From Chroogloeocystis siderophila 5.2 s.c.1 (GTDB lineage Bacteria > Cyanobacteriota > Cyanobacteriia > Cyanobacteriales > Chroococcidiopsidaceae): a DNA stretch of 64,000 bases. Both the position numbers and the translations under genes were made by a program. Positions 25,420 through 34,239 of this stretch are shown in pieces. The DNA is taken from NCBI RefSeq assembly GCF_001904655.1, contig NZ_MRCC01000009.1:162565-226564 (forward strand). The letters run 5' to 3'. The notes beneath the pieces were generated by a model that was not told the DNA's origin, ran no database searches, and saw only the letters and a list, made by a program, of their open reading frames with translations. Position 1 is the stretch's first letter; every line of letters begins with the position of its first letter.

Positions 25420-26343
25420 ATGTTTTTGATAAATCATCGACTTAGGCGCAGTCATGATAAACTGCAAGACTTACTATTGAGAGCCAGGCTTAAAGTAAAG
25501 CCTTACTACACGTATTCTGTTAACAACCCGAAATGGTTATTCATGTTTTTGTTCTCGCGATTTCAAGTCATTCGCTCTCATATACAGATTTTTTATCCAA
25601 AAGCATTCATTGAGGACTGTTCAGAATCTATCTTTGAAGAGCTTGATGTAGAAACTGTTGTTCAAGCACTACAGAAAGACGGTTTGTATTTAGGTATTCA
25701 GCTACCACCGACCATTATTGAAGAAATTGTAGCGTTTACAATGCGCAAGCCGTGTTATGCAAATCTCAATCCACAACTGATGTTTCACATTGATAGTAAA
25801 GAACTATGGCAAGAAGAGTATAGTAGTTTTTTTATTGTTAGCGACTACGTAGATCCTGAGCGACATTGCTACGCAATTGAGAAGATTACTCAAGATCCTA
25901 AGTTACTTAAAATTGCTGCGACTTACTTCAATGCCAAACCGGTATTTACCGGATCGCGACTTTGGTGGAGTTTTGCAACAAACGCCAATTTCCAAGAAAG
26001 ACTTAACTTTGCTCAAGAGTTATTTCATTACGACCCGATTGACTATCGTTCGCTAAAATTTTTCTTTTACTTAACCGAAGTTGATGTAAGTACTGGACCG
26101 CACGTTTGTGTTCGCGGAAGTCACAAAAATAAGAAAATAACGCATCAATTGACTTTCTTTATAGGTCGTAGCGATCACGATATTAGTCAATACTATCAAC
26201 AAAAAGATATTTTAACAATCTGTGGCAATATTGGTTTTGGGTTTGCTGAAGATCCGTTTTGTTTTCATAAAGGAACACCCCCCCAGCAACGCGATCGCCT
26301 GATGTTACAGATTGAATATTGTTTAAATAACTATCATTTCTAA
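25420..26343 (+). CDS. PhyH-like (phytanoyl-CoA dioxygenase family) oxygenase
   Basis: Probable non-heme Fe(II)/2-oxoglutarate oxygenase, 307 residues. The double-stranded beta-helix occupies the C-terminal half. Iron ligands appear as HYD (in ELFHYDPIDY, near residue 203) and the distal His in CFHKGTPP near residue 284; the Arg for 2-oxoglutarate is in QQRDRLMLQIEY. Between them TGPHVCVRGSHKNKK is typical of PhyH proteins. The N-terminal 100 residues are not recognised. The gene converges on a LysR regulator and overlaps it by four bases. Substrate unknown; small-molecule hydroxylation is the family expectation. Confidence 0.77.
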   Translation: MFLINHRLRRSHDKLQDLLLRARLKVKPYYTYSVNNPKWLFMFLFSRFQVIRSHIQIFYPKAFIEDCSESIFEELDVETVVQALQKDGLYLGIQLPPTIIEEIVAFTMRKPCYANLNPQLMFHIDSKELWQEEYSSFFIVSDYVDPERHCYAIEKITQDPKLLKIAATYFNAKPVFTGSRLWWSFATNANFQERLNFAQELFHYDPIDYRSLKFFFYLTEVDVSTGPHVCVRGSHKNKKITHQLTFFIGRSDHDISQYYQQKDILTICGNIGFGFAEDPFCFHKGTPPQQRDRLMLQIEYCLNNYHF

Positions 26344-27251
26344 ACCACTGCTTTAAGTGCAAATCGCTTTGATTTCATTAGAACATCCAGAAACGCAAAA
26401 ACTGCGGGTGTTTGCAGTGTATTCGCCAACACTGCCACTCCGATGATTCTTTCAAGGGGAATCGGTAAAGTACACGCTTGTACTCCTGGTGGTACGGGTT
26501 CGGCGGCTAGTCGTGGCAAAATTGCTGCACCCAATCCTTGAACAACCATGCTGACAATTGTTGAATCTTCGCGAACTTCATACGCAATGTTGAGCGGATA
26601 ATCGGAAAAGCGTAGATGATTGCGAATTCTAATTGAACAGGTATTTGTTGACGGGACAATTAAAGGATATGCGGCTAATTGCTTCCAGTTGATTTGTTTC
26701 ATCGTTGTTGGAGCAGTTGGCGGTAGCAACACTATATAATCGTCACGTAATAATTCCCAAGTCTCAAATTCATCACTTGCAGGGAGATAAGTAAAGCCAA
26801 GATCCGCATGACCTTCCCGCAAAGCTTGTTCAACGTCAATATAGTCGTAATGTTCAGTAATTGTAACAGCAATTTTAGGAAAATGGTTGCGAAACTCGGC
26901 AATAACTGCTGGTAAGATGTGCGTTGCAACACTCCGAAAACAGCCAATTCGTACTTGACCTCCGTGCAAACCTTTTTCGAGATTTGCTTCTTTAGCGATT
27001 GTTTCGAGTAGTTGTAGTACCTGGCGTGCGTGAGTAATGATCCTTTCGCCCACAGGTGTCGGATGCGCCCCATGACGCCCACGCGCGAGTAAGACAACGC
27101 CTAAATCTTCTTCTAACGCCGCGATCGCATGACTAACCGCAGACTGCGATATATCCAAATGTAGCGCAGCCGTACTAAAGTTTCCGTGTTCCGCGACTGC
27201 AACTAACGCCCGTAACTGCGAGAGCTTAATTTTACTAGTAATGTCACTCAT
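26340..27251 (-). CDS. LysR-type transcriptional regulator
   Basis: DNA-binding regulator of 303 residues. The winged helix-turn-helix covers residues 5-62 (LSQLRALVAVAEHGNFSTAA, then ISQSAVSHAIAALEEDLG), and the remainder is the LysR substrate-binding domain with VRIGCFRSVATHILPAVI. The start at 27251 is chosen for the GGAG five bases upstream; the ATG six codons earlier lacks a signal. It points away from a small conserved gene at 27430, and the shared 180-base spacer could carry a LysR operator. The inducer is unknown. Confidence 0.92.
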   Translation of the reverse strand: MSDITSKIKLSQLRALVAVAEHGNFSTAALHLDISQSAVSHAIAALEEDLGVVLLARGRHGAHPTPVGERIITHARQVLQLLETIAKEANLEKGLHGGQVRIGCFRSVATHILPAVIAEFRNHFPKIAVTITEHYDYIDVEQALREGHADLGFTYLPASDEFETWELLRDDYIVLLPPTAPTTMKQINWKQLAAYPLIVPSTNTCSIRIRNHLRFSDYPLNIAYEVREDSTIVSMVVQGLGAAILPRLAAEPVPPGVQACTLPIPLERIIGVAVLANTLQTPAVFAFLDVLMKSKRFALKAVV

Positions 27252-27429
27252 AGCACTCCATACAAGCAACGTCTATTCTCGCAATCATTTGTAAGTCATG
27301 CCATACCCTAAATATGAATTTTATTCATATTTACCATACATAATTTGCTTGGATTGTCAAGAAAAAGATTGTTAGAGTGAGATTGTTAAGAGAAGTGAAC
27401 GATGCGATGTGAGGTCGTGAAGATTTGGT

Positions 27430-27714
27430 ATGAAGAATTCGATTAGTTCCTTTGATCGAGAAAAACTAGAATTTCTCTATCATCAGCCGACAAGAGTGCA
27501 AACCAAAAAAGCTGATTCTTTAGCACCTCTAAAAAGAGTTTGGCAGCGATTTATCAACTATCTCAATACGCAGAACGAACTACAAGTTTGGCAAAGTTCA
27601 GACCGCGGTGGTCATACATGGTGGAATGCTTACGATCCAATAACAGGGCGCACGACAAAACGTAATTCTGAAGCAGAAATGCGCGCTTGGATTGAAGAAC
27701 GATATTACCAATAA
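27430..27714 (+). CDS. Small conserved cyanobacterial protein, 94 residues
   Basis: Soluble protein of unknown function. It begins with a charged helix (FDREKLEFLYHQPTRV) and ends with a compact motif, ELQVWQSSDRGGHTW then AYDPITGRTTKRNSEAEMR and WIEERYY. This layout is familiar from short cyanobacterial hypothetical proteins, which I recall only as a pattern. It is divergent from the LysR gene and is followed 23 bases later by another small gene and then a terminator, so the two form a mini-operon. Confidence 0.7.
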   Translation: MKNSISSFDREKLEFLYHQPTRVQTKKADSLAPLKRVWQRFINYLNTQNELQVWQSSDRGGHTWWNAYDPITGRTTKRNSEAEMRAWIEERYYQ

Positions 27715-27737
27715 TAATTAACCAAGGAGAAAGAAGC

Positions 27738-27887
27738 ATGATGTTTTCTGAGCGTAATCAATCATCGCTTAAAGTAGAGCAAAAACAGCAAAAATCACAT
27801 CATCCCTTACTGCGTCCGCTGATTAACTTCTGGAAGTTTAGCTGTTACTATGCAGATTACAAAGCACGCATTTGGGATGTTAAATAG
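27738..27887 (+). CDS. Small basic protein, 49 residues
   Basis: Short frame MMFSERNQSSLKVEQKQQ... ending FWKFSCYYADYKARIWDVK. AAGGAGAAAG lies seven bases before the ATG, an excellent ribosome site, and an intrinsic terminator follows 20 bases after the stop. Both strongly support expression. The N-half is polar with Gln/Lys, the C-half aromatic and basic. No family recognised. It is probably cotranscribed with the gene at 27430. Confidence 0.72.
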   Translation: MMFSERNQSSLKVEQKQQKSHHPLLRPLINFWKFSCYYADYKARIWDVK

Positions 27888-27907
27888 AGTACTTAACAGC
27901 AACTCGC

Positions 27908-27934
27908 CCCCAGACCGTACTGGGGTTTTTATTT
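27908..27934 (+). terminator. Rho-independent terminator
   Basis: Six-base GC-rich stem CCCCAG / CTGGGG around ACCGTA, followed by TTTTTATTT. It ends the two-gene unit starting at 27430. Confidence 0.88.
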
Positions 27935-27973
27935 ATAACCTTATTCAATAAACCTCCTGCATGAATCACTGAT

Positions 27974-28020
27974 GCCCTCCGACTTTCTTCAGGGCTATCC
28001 AAGCGAAGTATACCTTCGTA
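27974..28020. repeat. Relative of the CGAAGT hairpin repeat
   Basis: CCTCCGACTTTCTTCAGG then GGCTATCCAAGCGAAGTA and ACCTTCGTAC follow the same order as the element at 51064-51142 (TTCCGACTAAAGTCGAGGC, AACGAAGTCCACCTTCGTA). The two are in the same orientation. Confidence 0.55.
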
Positions 28021-28096
28021 CACTAAAACAAGATTTGGCATTGCTTAGTCAATGTAGGGAATGTATGGATCGTTAAGTAGTTGCACTCTATATAAG

Positions 28097-28122
28097 CCCC
28101 CTAAATCCCCCAGGCTTGGGGG
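28097..28122. repeat. CCCCCTAAATCCCCC dispersed repeat, copy 2, with hairpin
   Basis: CCCCCTAAATCCCCCA followed by GGCT and TGGGGG; the last CCCCCA and TGGGGG form a six-base stem. Copies are at 12903 and, inverted, in the end of the TPR gene at 48817-48844. Confidence 0.75.
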
Positions 28123-28277
28123 GCGAGGGGGCAAATCATACTTATGTTCAGCAACGCCCAAGATTTTTATGGATAAGACTAGGTCGAGCGAATTTATTCG
28201 CGATTCTCTTTACGCAGAAGGTCTAATCGAGTTAGGACATTATAAAAGCTTGTAGTAATTTCCCTGAGGAAAGTTTA

Positions 28278-28330
28278 ATACCATTTAACGAAATAAAAAC
28301 TACAAATCATTTCTCCTCTACACCTCTGCT
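28278..28330 (-). repeat. GGAGAAATGATTTGTAG dispersed repeat, copy B
   Basis: Read on the minus strand this gives GCAGAGGTGTAGAGGAGAAA, then TGATTTGTAGTTTTTAT and GTTAAATGGTAT, colinear with copy A at 16311-16357. It is the longest pair in the window. Confidence 0.75.
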
Positions 28331-28388
28331 CTACAACTTGTTACCGTCATTACATTTATTTACCTCAATTCAAGCGACAATAAAAAGC

Positions 28389-28410
28389 TTATATAGTTCC
28401 GTGGGGTAGT
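28389..28410. repeat. CTTATATAGT...GGGGTAGT dispersed element, copy 1
   Basis: CTTATATAGTTCCGTGGGGT with AGT following resembles CTTATATAGT-AATCTCGTTGGGGTAGT at 51145-51173, in the same orientation. This copy ends right at the start codon of the amidohydrolase gene, so it may form its leader. Confidence 0.5.
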
Positions 28411-28412
28411 AG

Positions 28413-29231
28413 ATGACATCAAGTAGCTGGGCATTAACACAAGGAGATGGACCAACTGTTGCTGTGGCGCTGCACGATGGTCACGATATCCGCGAAGAAG
28501 TCGCCCCGTTACTCAGTGTTACCGAAGCGGATCGCTGGCGCGAAGAAGATCCGTACACTGCTCATTGGACAAAGATTGCCGATACCAGAATTGTTGCACG
28601 GCGATCGCGGTTTGAATTTGACCTCAATCGTAGCCGCGATAAATCCGTCTATATTAAACCTGAAGATGCTTGGGGATTAAAGGTTTGGAAAAAAAGACCA
28701 CCCCGCGTGATCGTGGAGCGTTCTTGGGCAGAACACGACGCCTTCTATGCGATGTTAGAAAAAGTTTTGAGCGATATTGAACGTCGTCATCGTCGCTTCG
28801 TTGTATTTGAACTGCATACTTACAATCACTTGCGTTTTGGACCTGATTCACTACCCGCCGATCCGCGCTACAATCCACAAATCAACATTGGTACAGGAAC
28901 GCTCAATCGTCAGCGCTGGGCACCTGTTATCGACCGCTTTACGCAAGATTTGCGAGCTTTCAACTTTTTGGGTAGACATCTAGACGTCCGCGAAAATATT
29001 AACTTCTCCGGCGGTTACTTTCCCCGCTGGGTGCATCAAACCTTTCCTGATTCAGCGTGCGTTTTGTCGATTGAAGTCAAAAAGTTTTTTATGAACGAAT
29101 GGACAAATGAAGTAGACATCGTGCAATTAGATGCGATTCGTCAAGCGTTGCAATCTACTGTTCCAGGTATTCTAGAAGCTTTAAATCAAGTTGATACGGA
29201 TGTCGTCAACAACACTTATCAATTTGTTTAA
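28413..29231 (+). CDS. N-formylglutamate amidohydrolase family protein
   Basis: Zinc hydrolase of the FGase family (272 residues), related to N-formylglutamate deformylases of histidine breakdown and to HutG-like enzymes. Motifs are VAVALHDGHDIREEVAP near residue 15, VARRSRFEFDLNRSRDK near residue 59, and VFELHTYNH near residue 128, giving plausible metal-binding His and Glu residues. It is followed by a GCS2-type carboxylate-amine ligase gene; the same pair is seen together in other bacteria and may act on a glutamyl- or formyl-linked compound. No other histidine-degradation gene is nearby. The start follows a dispersed GGGGTAGT element closely. Confidence 0.8.
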   Translation: MTSSSWALTQGDGPTVAVALHDGHDIREEVAPLLSVTEADRWREEDPYTAHWTKIADTRIVARRSRFEFDLNRSRDKSVYIKPEDAWGLKVWKKRPPRVIVERSWAEHDAFYAMLEKVLSDIERRHRRFVVFELHTYNHLRFGPDSLPADPRYNPQINIGTGTLNRQRWAPVIDRFTQDLRAFNFLGRHLDVRENINFSGGYFPRWVHQTFPDSACVLSIEVKKFFMNEWTNEVDIVQLDAIRQALQSTVPGILEALNQVDTDVVNNTYQFV

Positions 29232-29350
29232 TTGCGGTGTTCTTTAAGTAAGAACATTGAAGTACGAACGTTGAACAGTAAAATTAAAACAATACCACCC
29301 ATAAGCAGAGGACGCGAATCTCGCAGACCTACGGTTTAGAGGTTTGAGGC

Positions 29351-30667
29351 ATGAGTGTAGAAGATCGGCGGATCGGGCTTGAGCAAGAATTTTTTCTTGT
29401 AGATGAACTTGGTGTCATTTCGCATTGCGGTGATGAATACTTACAGCGCTGTCAAGAAGTCGCAGTAGCTGAAGGACGTAACCCGCAACATTTTGCACCG
29501 GAATGGGTAAAAAGTATGGTGGAAATTAACACACCACCTGCTTACAGCGTGACAGAGTTAGCAACAGAATATCTAGGTAATCTTAAGGTGGCGCTCAAGG
29601 TAGCTAAGGAAATGAGTCTCAGACTTTACCCTTTGTCTACATACCCGCTGCACGTCATGCCGACAATTCGCAATAAGCTATGGTATCACGTGCAAGTTCG
29701 CACAATTGGCTTTGATCGCTTTATGCACGCGGCGCGGTGTACAGGAACGCACATTCATTTAGATCTCCCAGCAGGAATCATTGACCGACGCGTAGGCGTG
29801 TCTTACAACTCTACACCCCAAGCACGCGAAGAACTGTTGAATATTTATAACTTGGCAACAGCGTTAGATCCATCGCTGATTGTACTATCGCGGGCGTGTC
29901 CTTTTTACGAAGGACGCGTCATGAAATTTGCAGCGCATACCGTACGTTATCGCGGTAGTGACGTTTTTGGTTGGGAAGGAGTGTATACACATTTGCAATC
30001 GGTTGGTGGATTACAGCCGTATGCAGCAGATATTGAAGAATTAGTCGAGTTACAGTTTGCGCGATACTACTCTTGGTTAGCCGCAATGGATCGGGCTGGA
30101 GTCGAACGACATTTGTTTAAAGAAGCTGGGGGAAATCTCCTCAAAGCGGCGTGGAATCGCGTGCGACTAAATGGAATTGGTACGGTAGAAATGCGCGGAA
30201 CCGATAGCAACTACCCCCAAGTGATTTTAGCGATCGCCACGCTACTTTATCATGCAGCACATCGCGTGCGCACTGAACATCTAACTGTTAAACCGACTGA
30301 GGGATTACGCATCTTTGAGTTGAACGGCAATATTCTTGCTGTACCAGACTTTTACTATCTTGATGGTGACTTGCTGTATGCTGCGGTGACGGAGGGCGTA
30401 CAAAGTGCTGAAGTTGTAGCGTATTTAGATTCAATTCTTGATTTTGCACTCCAAGAAGGTGGGGAAGGATCGCACTATCTCAAAACATTAAGATCTGCGC
30501 TAGGAGAATATCAAACTACCGAAGCCGAAATTTTGCAAGACTTTTTCCCCACCACAGAAGAAATCTCGCAAGAAGACGGGTTACGCTTGGTACGTCAGTG
30601 TTGCGACAAATTAGAACAGCAAGTTGCCTTTCTAGAACAATCGCATTTGGAGATGCTTGCGGAGTAA
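29351..30667 (+). CDS. GCS2-family carboxylate-amine ligase (glutamate-cysteine ligase type 2)
   Basis: ATP-grasp-like ligase of the GCS2 superfamily, 438 residues, forming an amide from glutamate or a similar acid. The start RIGLEQEFFLVDE is the conserved glutamate-containing strand, THIHLDLPAG near residue 134 carries the metal-binding His, and GTVEMRGTDSNYP near residue 278 is the third motif. It differs from the cyanobacterial gshA group as I know it, which starts otherwise and is shorter, so it is called only to superfamily. It follows the N-formylglutamate amidohydrolase-like gene by 119 bases; the two probably work together. Confidence 0.8.
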   Translation: MSVEDRRIGLEQEFFLVDELGVISHCGDEYLQRCQEVAVAEGRNPQHFAPEWVKSMVEINTPPAYSVTELATEYLGNLKVALKVAKEMSLRLYPLSTYPLHVMPTIRNKLWYHVQVRTIGFDRFMHAARCTGTHIHLDLPAGIIDRRVGVSYNSTPQAREELLNIYNLATALDPSLIVLSRACPFYEGRVMKFAAHTVRYRGSDVFGWEGVYTHLQSVGGLQPYAADIEELVELQFARYYSWLAAMDRAGVERHLFKEAGGNLLKAAWNRVRLNGIGTVEMRGTDSNYPQVILAIATLLYHAAHRVRTEHLTVKPTEGLRIFELNGNILAVPDFYYLDGDLLYAAVTEGVQSAEVVAYLDSILDFALQEGGEGSHYLKTLRSALGEYQTTEAEILQDFFPTTEEISQEDGLRLVRQCCDKLEQQVAFLEQSHLEMLAE

Positions 30668-30743
30668 AGCTAGCACAAAGTCGATACAATCTCTGATGGG
30701 GTAGTTACAGGGGCAATACGTAACCCGTGCTAGAGGAATGGAT

Positions 30744-31136
30744 ATGGTGCTTCGATTGATGGCGATCGCGATTTTATTCGTTTTGCTGACAGCCTGTAGT
30801 AGTGGAATGCAACCAAGCAAAAAACTTGTCCAAAGCGCGATCGCACTGCAACTAGAACAAACACAACAGCAACTCAGTAAACAACTCGGCGTCGATTTCC
30901 AAGGCTTAAAAGTCGAACACATTAAGATTGAGCAACGCGAACCTACAGAAATTCAAAGTTTACCATCCTATCACGTTCGCGGTACGTACGACCTTACGCT
31001 TAAACTACCACACACATTGACGCAAAAGCAAAATGCTTTTGATGTTTACTTGCAACGTCAGCAAGAAGGTAAGACATGGCGGCTGTTGATTCCGCAAAAA
31101 GATCCATCAACTTGGTTGAGCTATTTAATTCGATAA
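30744..31136 (+). CDS. Lipoprotein of unknown function
   Basis: Exported lipoprotein of 130 residues. The hydrophobic signal ends in the lipobox FVLLTAC with Cys near residue 18. The mature part is Gln-rich (LEQTQQQLSKQLG), then a single domain of beta character ending KTWRLLIPQKDPSTWLSYLI. The ATG at 30744 is favoured over 30738 because AGAGGA abuts the first and is six bases from the second. It precedes dnaG but with a 73-base gap. Similar short lipoproteins occur widely in cyanobacteria; no function is known to me. Confidence 0.78.
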   Translation: MVLRLMAIAILFVLLTACSSGMQPSKKLVQSAIALQLEQTQQQLSKQLGVDFQGLKVEHIKIEQREPTEIQSLPSYHVRGTYDLTLKLPHTLTQKQNAFDVYLQRQQEGKTWRLLIPQKDPSTWLSYLIR

Positions 31137-31209
31137 TGGTAATAGGTCATTCTTAATCAAGATTTTTACCAATTACCAGTCTCGCTCAAACACTGCACTA
31201 ATTAGATCA

Positions 31210-33141
31210 ATGCAAATTCCGCGCCTGCATCCAGACACAATTGAAGAAGTTAAGCAACGAGTTGATATCGTCGATGTGGTATCAGAACACGTTGTTCTGC
31301 GCAAGCGTGGTAAAGATTATGTAGGTTTGTGTCCTTTCCACGACGAAAAAACTCCGAGTTTCAGTGTTAGCCCAACGAAGCAGATGTATTACTGCTTTGG
31401 CTGTAACGCTGGAGGAAACGCCATTAAGTTTTTGATGGAAGTCGGGAAAAGTTCGTTTAGTGAAGTTGTTTTAGATTTAGCGCGGCGCTACCAAGTACCC
31501 GTACAAAGCCTCGCACCCGAACAACGCCAAGAACTACAGCGTCAATTATCGTTACGCGAACAGCTTTACGAGATTCTAGCGATCGCTGCTCAATTCTATC
31601 AACATGCCTTACGTCAACCACAAGGAGAAGCCGCGCTAGAGTATCTGCAATCGACTCGCAAACTCAGCCTAGAAACCATTCAGCAGTTTGGGTTAGGTTA
31701 CGCACCGACAAGCTGGGAAACGCTTTATCGCTACTTGGTAGAACAAAAGCACTACCCTGTGCAACTTCTAGAACAAGCAGGATTAATTCGCCAACGACAA
31801 TCAAAAAACAGTTATTACGATTATTTTCGCGATCGCTTGATGATTCCGATTCATGATATCCAAGGACGGGTCATTGGTTTTGGTGGCAGAACTTTAGGCG
31901 ATGAGCAACCCAAGTATCTTAACTCGCCAGAAACTCAATTATTCAACAAAGGAAAAACGCTGTTTGCCCTCGATCAAGCCAAATCGGCAATTTCGCACGC
32001 AGATCAAGCAGTCGTCGTCGAAGGCTATTTTGATGCGATCGCCCTCCACGCCGCCGGAATTACGAACGCAGTAGCTTCGTTGGGTACAGCGTTGAGTTTA
32101 GACCAAGTACGCCAATTATTACGCTACACCGAATCAAAACAACTTGTGCTGAACTTTGATGCTGATGCTGCGGGAACGCAAGCCGCAGAACGCGCGATCA
32201 GCGAAATTGCAACTCTTGCGTATCGTGGTGAAGTCAGTTTGCGGATTCTCAATTTACCTGAAGGTAAAGATGCTGATGAATATCTACATACCTACACGCC
32301 TGAACACTATCGCGAGATATTACAAAAAGCTCCATTGTGGTTAGACTGGCAAATACAACAAATCGTAGCAAACCGCGACTTGAAGCAAGCGGATCAATTT
32401 CAGCAAGTCGCCCAAAAAATGGTGAAGTTGCTTAAATTAATTGATAACAGCGATACGCGCAATCATTATATTTTTCGCTGCGCCGAGTTATTGAGTTTAG
32501 GTGATTCGCGCCTGATATCCCTACAAGCTGAAACTCTATCGCAGCAAGTCACACCTGTTCAAAGCAACCGCAAACCCCAACCATTTAAAAAGCAGCAGCA
32601 ATCATCAGCTTTTCCCCTGACAAGCGATCGCAGTCTCCTCGAACAAGCCGAAGCTTTACTACTACGCATTTACCTACATTGTCCCGAACATCGTCAAGCA
32701 ATTACTGAAGCTTTACAAGCGCGAGATCTACAATTTAGCCTCTCGCATCATCGATTTTTGTGGCAACAAATCTTAGCAGAAACTGCATTAGAAAATAACC
32801 CAGTATCATCTGACGCATCAGATCCCTTATTCTCGCGCCTCCAAACCCGCTGCTTACAATTTGAACGAGAGATGACTTCAATATCACACTTATTTTACTT
32901 AGATGAGAAAACTGAACACGATCTGCTGCGTGCGACTCAAGGAGTACAAGCAGCGATCGCGTGCATGGAACGCGTCATGTGTGAAAAACGCTATCGCTTA
33001 TACCTCGAACTTTGGGAAGCAATCGATCCAAAAGAAGATCCAGAGCGATCGCGATCATACTATGAACTCCTCTACACCGAACAGCGCCGCTTACAACAAT
33101 TAGATCGACAACGCCAATTTTCCCTCACCGATCTCATTTAA
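31210..33141 (+). CDS. dnaG: DNA primase
   Basis: Makes RNA primers for DNA replication. The 643 residues show the CHC2 zinc domain (LCPFHDEKTPSFSVSP, then YYCFGCNAGGN) in the first 70 residues, the catalytic core with QYLNSPETQLFNKG near residue 235, and the Toprim domain with VVVEGYFDAIALH near residue 270 and LNFDADAAGTQAAER near residue 315. The C-terminal 200 residues are the helicase-binding region. All key acidic residues are present. Length and order are normal for the family. Confidence 0.97.
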   Translation: MQIPRLHPDTIEEVKQRVDIVDVVSEHVVLRKRGKDYVGLCPFHDEKTPSFSVSPTKQMYYCFGCNAGGNAIKFLMEVGKSSFSEVVLDLARRYQVPVQSLAPEQRQELQRQLSLREQLYEILAIAAQFYQHALRQPQGEAALEYLQSTRKLSLETIQQFGLGYAPTSWETLYRYLVEQKHYPVQLLEQAGLIRQRQSKNSYYDYFRDRLMIPIHDIQGRVIGFGGRTLGDEQPKYLNSPETQLFNKGKTLFALDQAKSAISHADQAVVVEGYFDAIALHAAGITNAVASLGTALSLDQVRQLLRYTESKQLVLNFDADAAGTQAAERAISEIATLAYRGEVSLRILNLPEGKDADEYLHTYTPEHYREILQKAPLWLDWQIQQIVANRDLKQADQFQQVAQKMVKLLKLIDNSDTRNHYIFRCAELLSLGDSRLISLQAETLSQQVTPVQSNRKPQPFKKQQQSSAFPLTSDRSLLEQAEALLLRIYLHCPEHRQAITEALQARDLQFSLSHHRFLWQQILAETALENNPVSSDASDPLFSRLQTRCLQFEREMTSISHLFYLDEKTEHDLLRATQGVQAAIACMERVMCEKRYRLYLELWEAIDPKEDPERSRSYYELLYTEQRRLQQLDRQRQFSLTDLI

Positions 33142-33164
33142 CAGCACCAGATTAATGTACGGGC

Positions 33165-33177
33165 AAGGCAATGCCTT
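33165..33177. repeat. GGGCAAGGCAATGCCTT palindrome after dnaG
   Basis: AAGGC-AAT-GCCTT preceded by GTACGGGC. It belongs to the same type as GGGCAAG-GCACTGT-CTTGCCC at 47362-47382. The T-content after it is low, so a terminator role for dnaG is doubtful. Confidence 0.45.
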
Positions 33178-33304
33178 ATCTTCTAATCTCTACGACACCA
33201 CTGCATAAAACTAGAAAGCTACTCCTATATACCTACAGAGCATACGAGATAACCAAAACGTATCGCTCATAAACTACAGCATTTATGAATTAGGAGTAAA
33301 AACA

Positions 33305-34219
33305 ATGGCGAACATCAATGGCACCATTTTCGATGACAGCATTAATGGTACAAACTACAGCGACAGCATATTTGCTAATGATGGTAATGACTATGTAAAC
33401 GGTAAAGACGGCAAAGATGTGATCGATGGCTGGAATGGTAACGATACTCTAGATGGTTGGAAAGGGAACGATACGCTCTATGGTTGGTATGGCAATGACG
33501 TACTATACGGCTATGATGGCAACGACAAGCTATACGGTGAAGCTGACAATGATACCCTTTATGGCGAAGCTGGTAACGACTTACTCGACGGTGGTTCCGG
33601 TGCTGATGCGATGTATGGCGGCACAGGTAATGATACATACATTGTCGATAGTTTTTACGATACCGCTATCGAGTACCAAAATGGTGGAAATGATACCGTT
33701 AAGTCTTCTGTCAGCTTTACCCTCGGCTCGTATGTCGATAATCTCACCCTCACAGGCTACGACGCAATTAACGGCACTGGCAACAGCTTGAATAACAAAG
33801 TTGTTGGTAATACTGATAACTTCATTGATGGCTTGTCTGGTAATGATAAACTCTATGGAGATGCCGGAAATGATACTCTACTAGGCTACTACGGCAACGA
33901 CTACATTGAAGGAGGCGCAGGCAACGATCGCATTGTCGGTGAATATGGTTACGATACGCTTGTAGGTGGCGCGGGCGCAGATACCTTTGTTTTCTACTCT
34001 CCCTTCGTAGGAGTTGATACAATTAAAGACTTCAAGTATTGAGAGGGAGACAAAATAGAAGTCTCCGCTTCTGGATTTGGTATCACTCCAGGTGTCAACC
34101 AGTACAATGGTTTCAATTTCAACGGCGATACGGGTGCTTTATCGTTCAACGGCACGCAGTTTGCCACACTTCAACTCGGTTCAGGCTTTGTTCCTAGCTT
34201 GGACATTACCATTGTTTAA
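33305..34219 (+). pseudogene. RTX calcium-binding repeat protein interrupted by an in-frame TGA
   Basis: Secreted-type RTX protein with about ten glycine-rich nonapeptides (GNDTLDGWKGNDTLYGW, GEAGNDLLDGGSGADAM), normally exported by a type I system and folded on calcium. Codon 246 (34040-34042) is TGA. Without it the same frame continues through EGDKIEVSASGFGITPG to LDITIV and a TAA at 34217-34219, giving 304 residues and the usual serralysin-type C-terminal end. A strong terminator follows at 34240, matching the longer form. TAGGAG precedes the ATG. The short 245-residue form loses the C-terminal export signal expected for RTX proteins. A sequencing error is the main alternative. Confidence 0.82.
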
Positions 34220-34239
34220 ACATAATTGTTTTAATGACT

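Larger units (their letters stand above)
27888..28412. other. Repeat-rich spacer
   Basis: After the terminator at 27908 the spacer is a mosaic of dispersed repeats: a CGAAGT hairpin relative (27974-28020), CCCCCTAAATCCCCC with hairpin (28097-28122), a GCGAATTTATTCGCG piece (28187-28201), the reverse copy of the GGAGAAATGATTTGTAG repeat (28278-28330) and CTTATATAGT-GGGGTAGT (28389-28410). The 64-codon frame across the CCCCCT element is not credible as a gene. Confidence 0.6.

Noticed and set aside
28061..28255. 64-codon frame on the plus strand
   Set aside because: It runs across the CCCCCTAAATCCCCC hairpin and other spacer repeats; composition is not protein-like and no ribosome site exists.
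33375..33791. Long frames antisense and out of frame to the RTX gene (His/Arg-rich and Met/Thr-rich)
   Set aside because: They mirror the repetitive GNDxLxG codons of the real gene and have biased, low-complexity composition.
33305..34219. Selenocysteine or programmed read-through at the RTX TGA
   Set aside because: No SECIS-like hairpin is apparent after the TGA and the family has no selenoprotein; a nonsense mutation or error is simpler.
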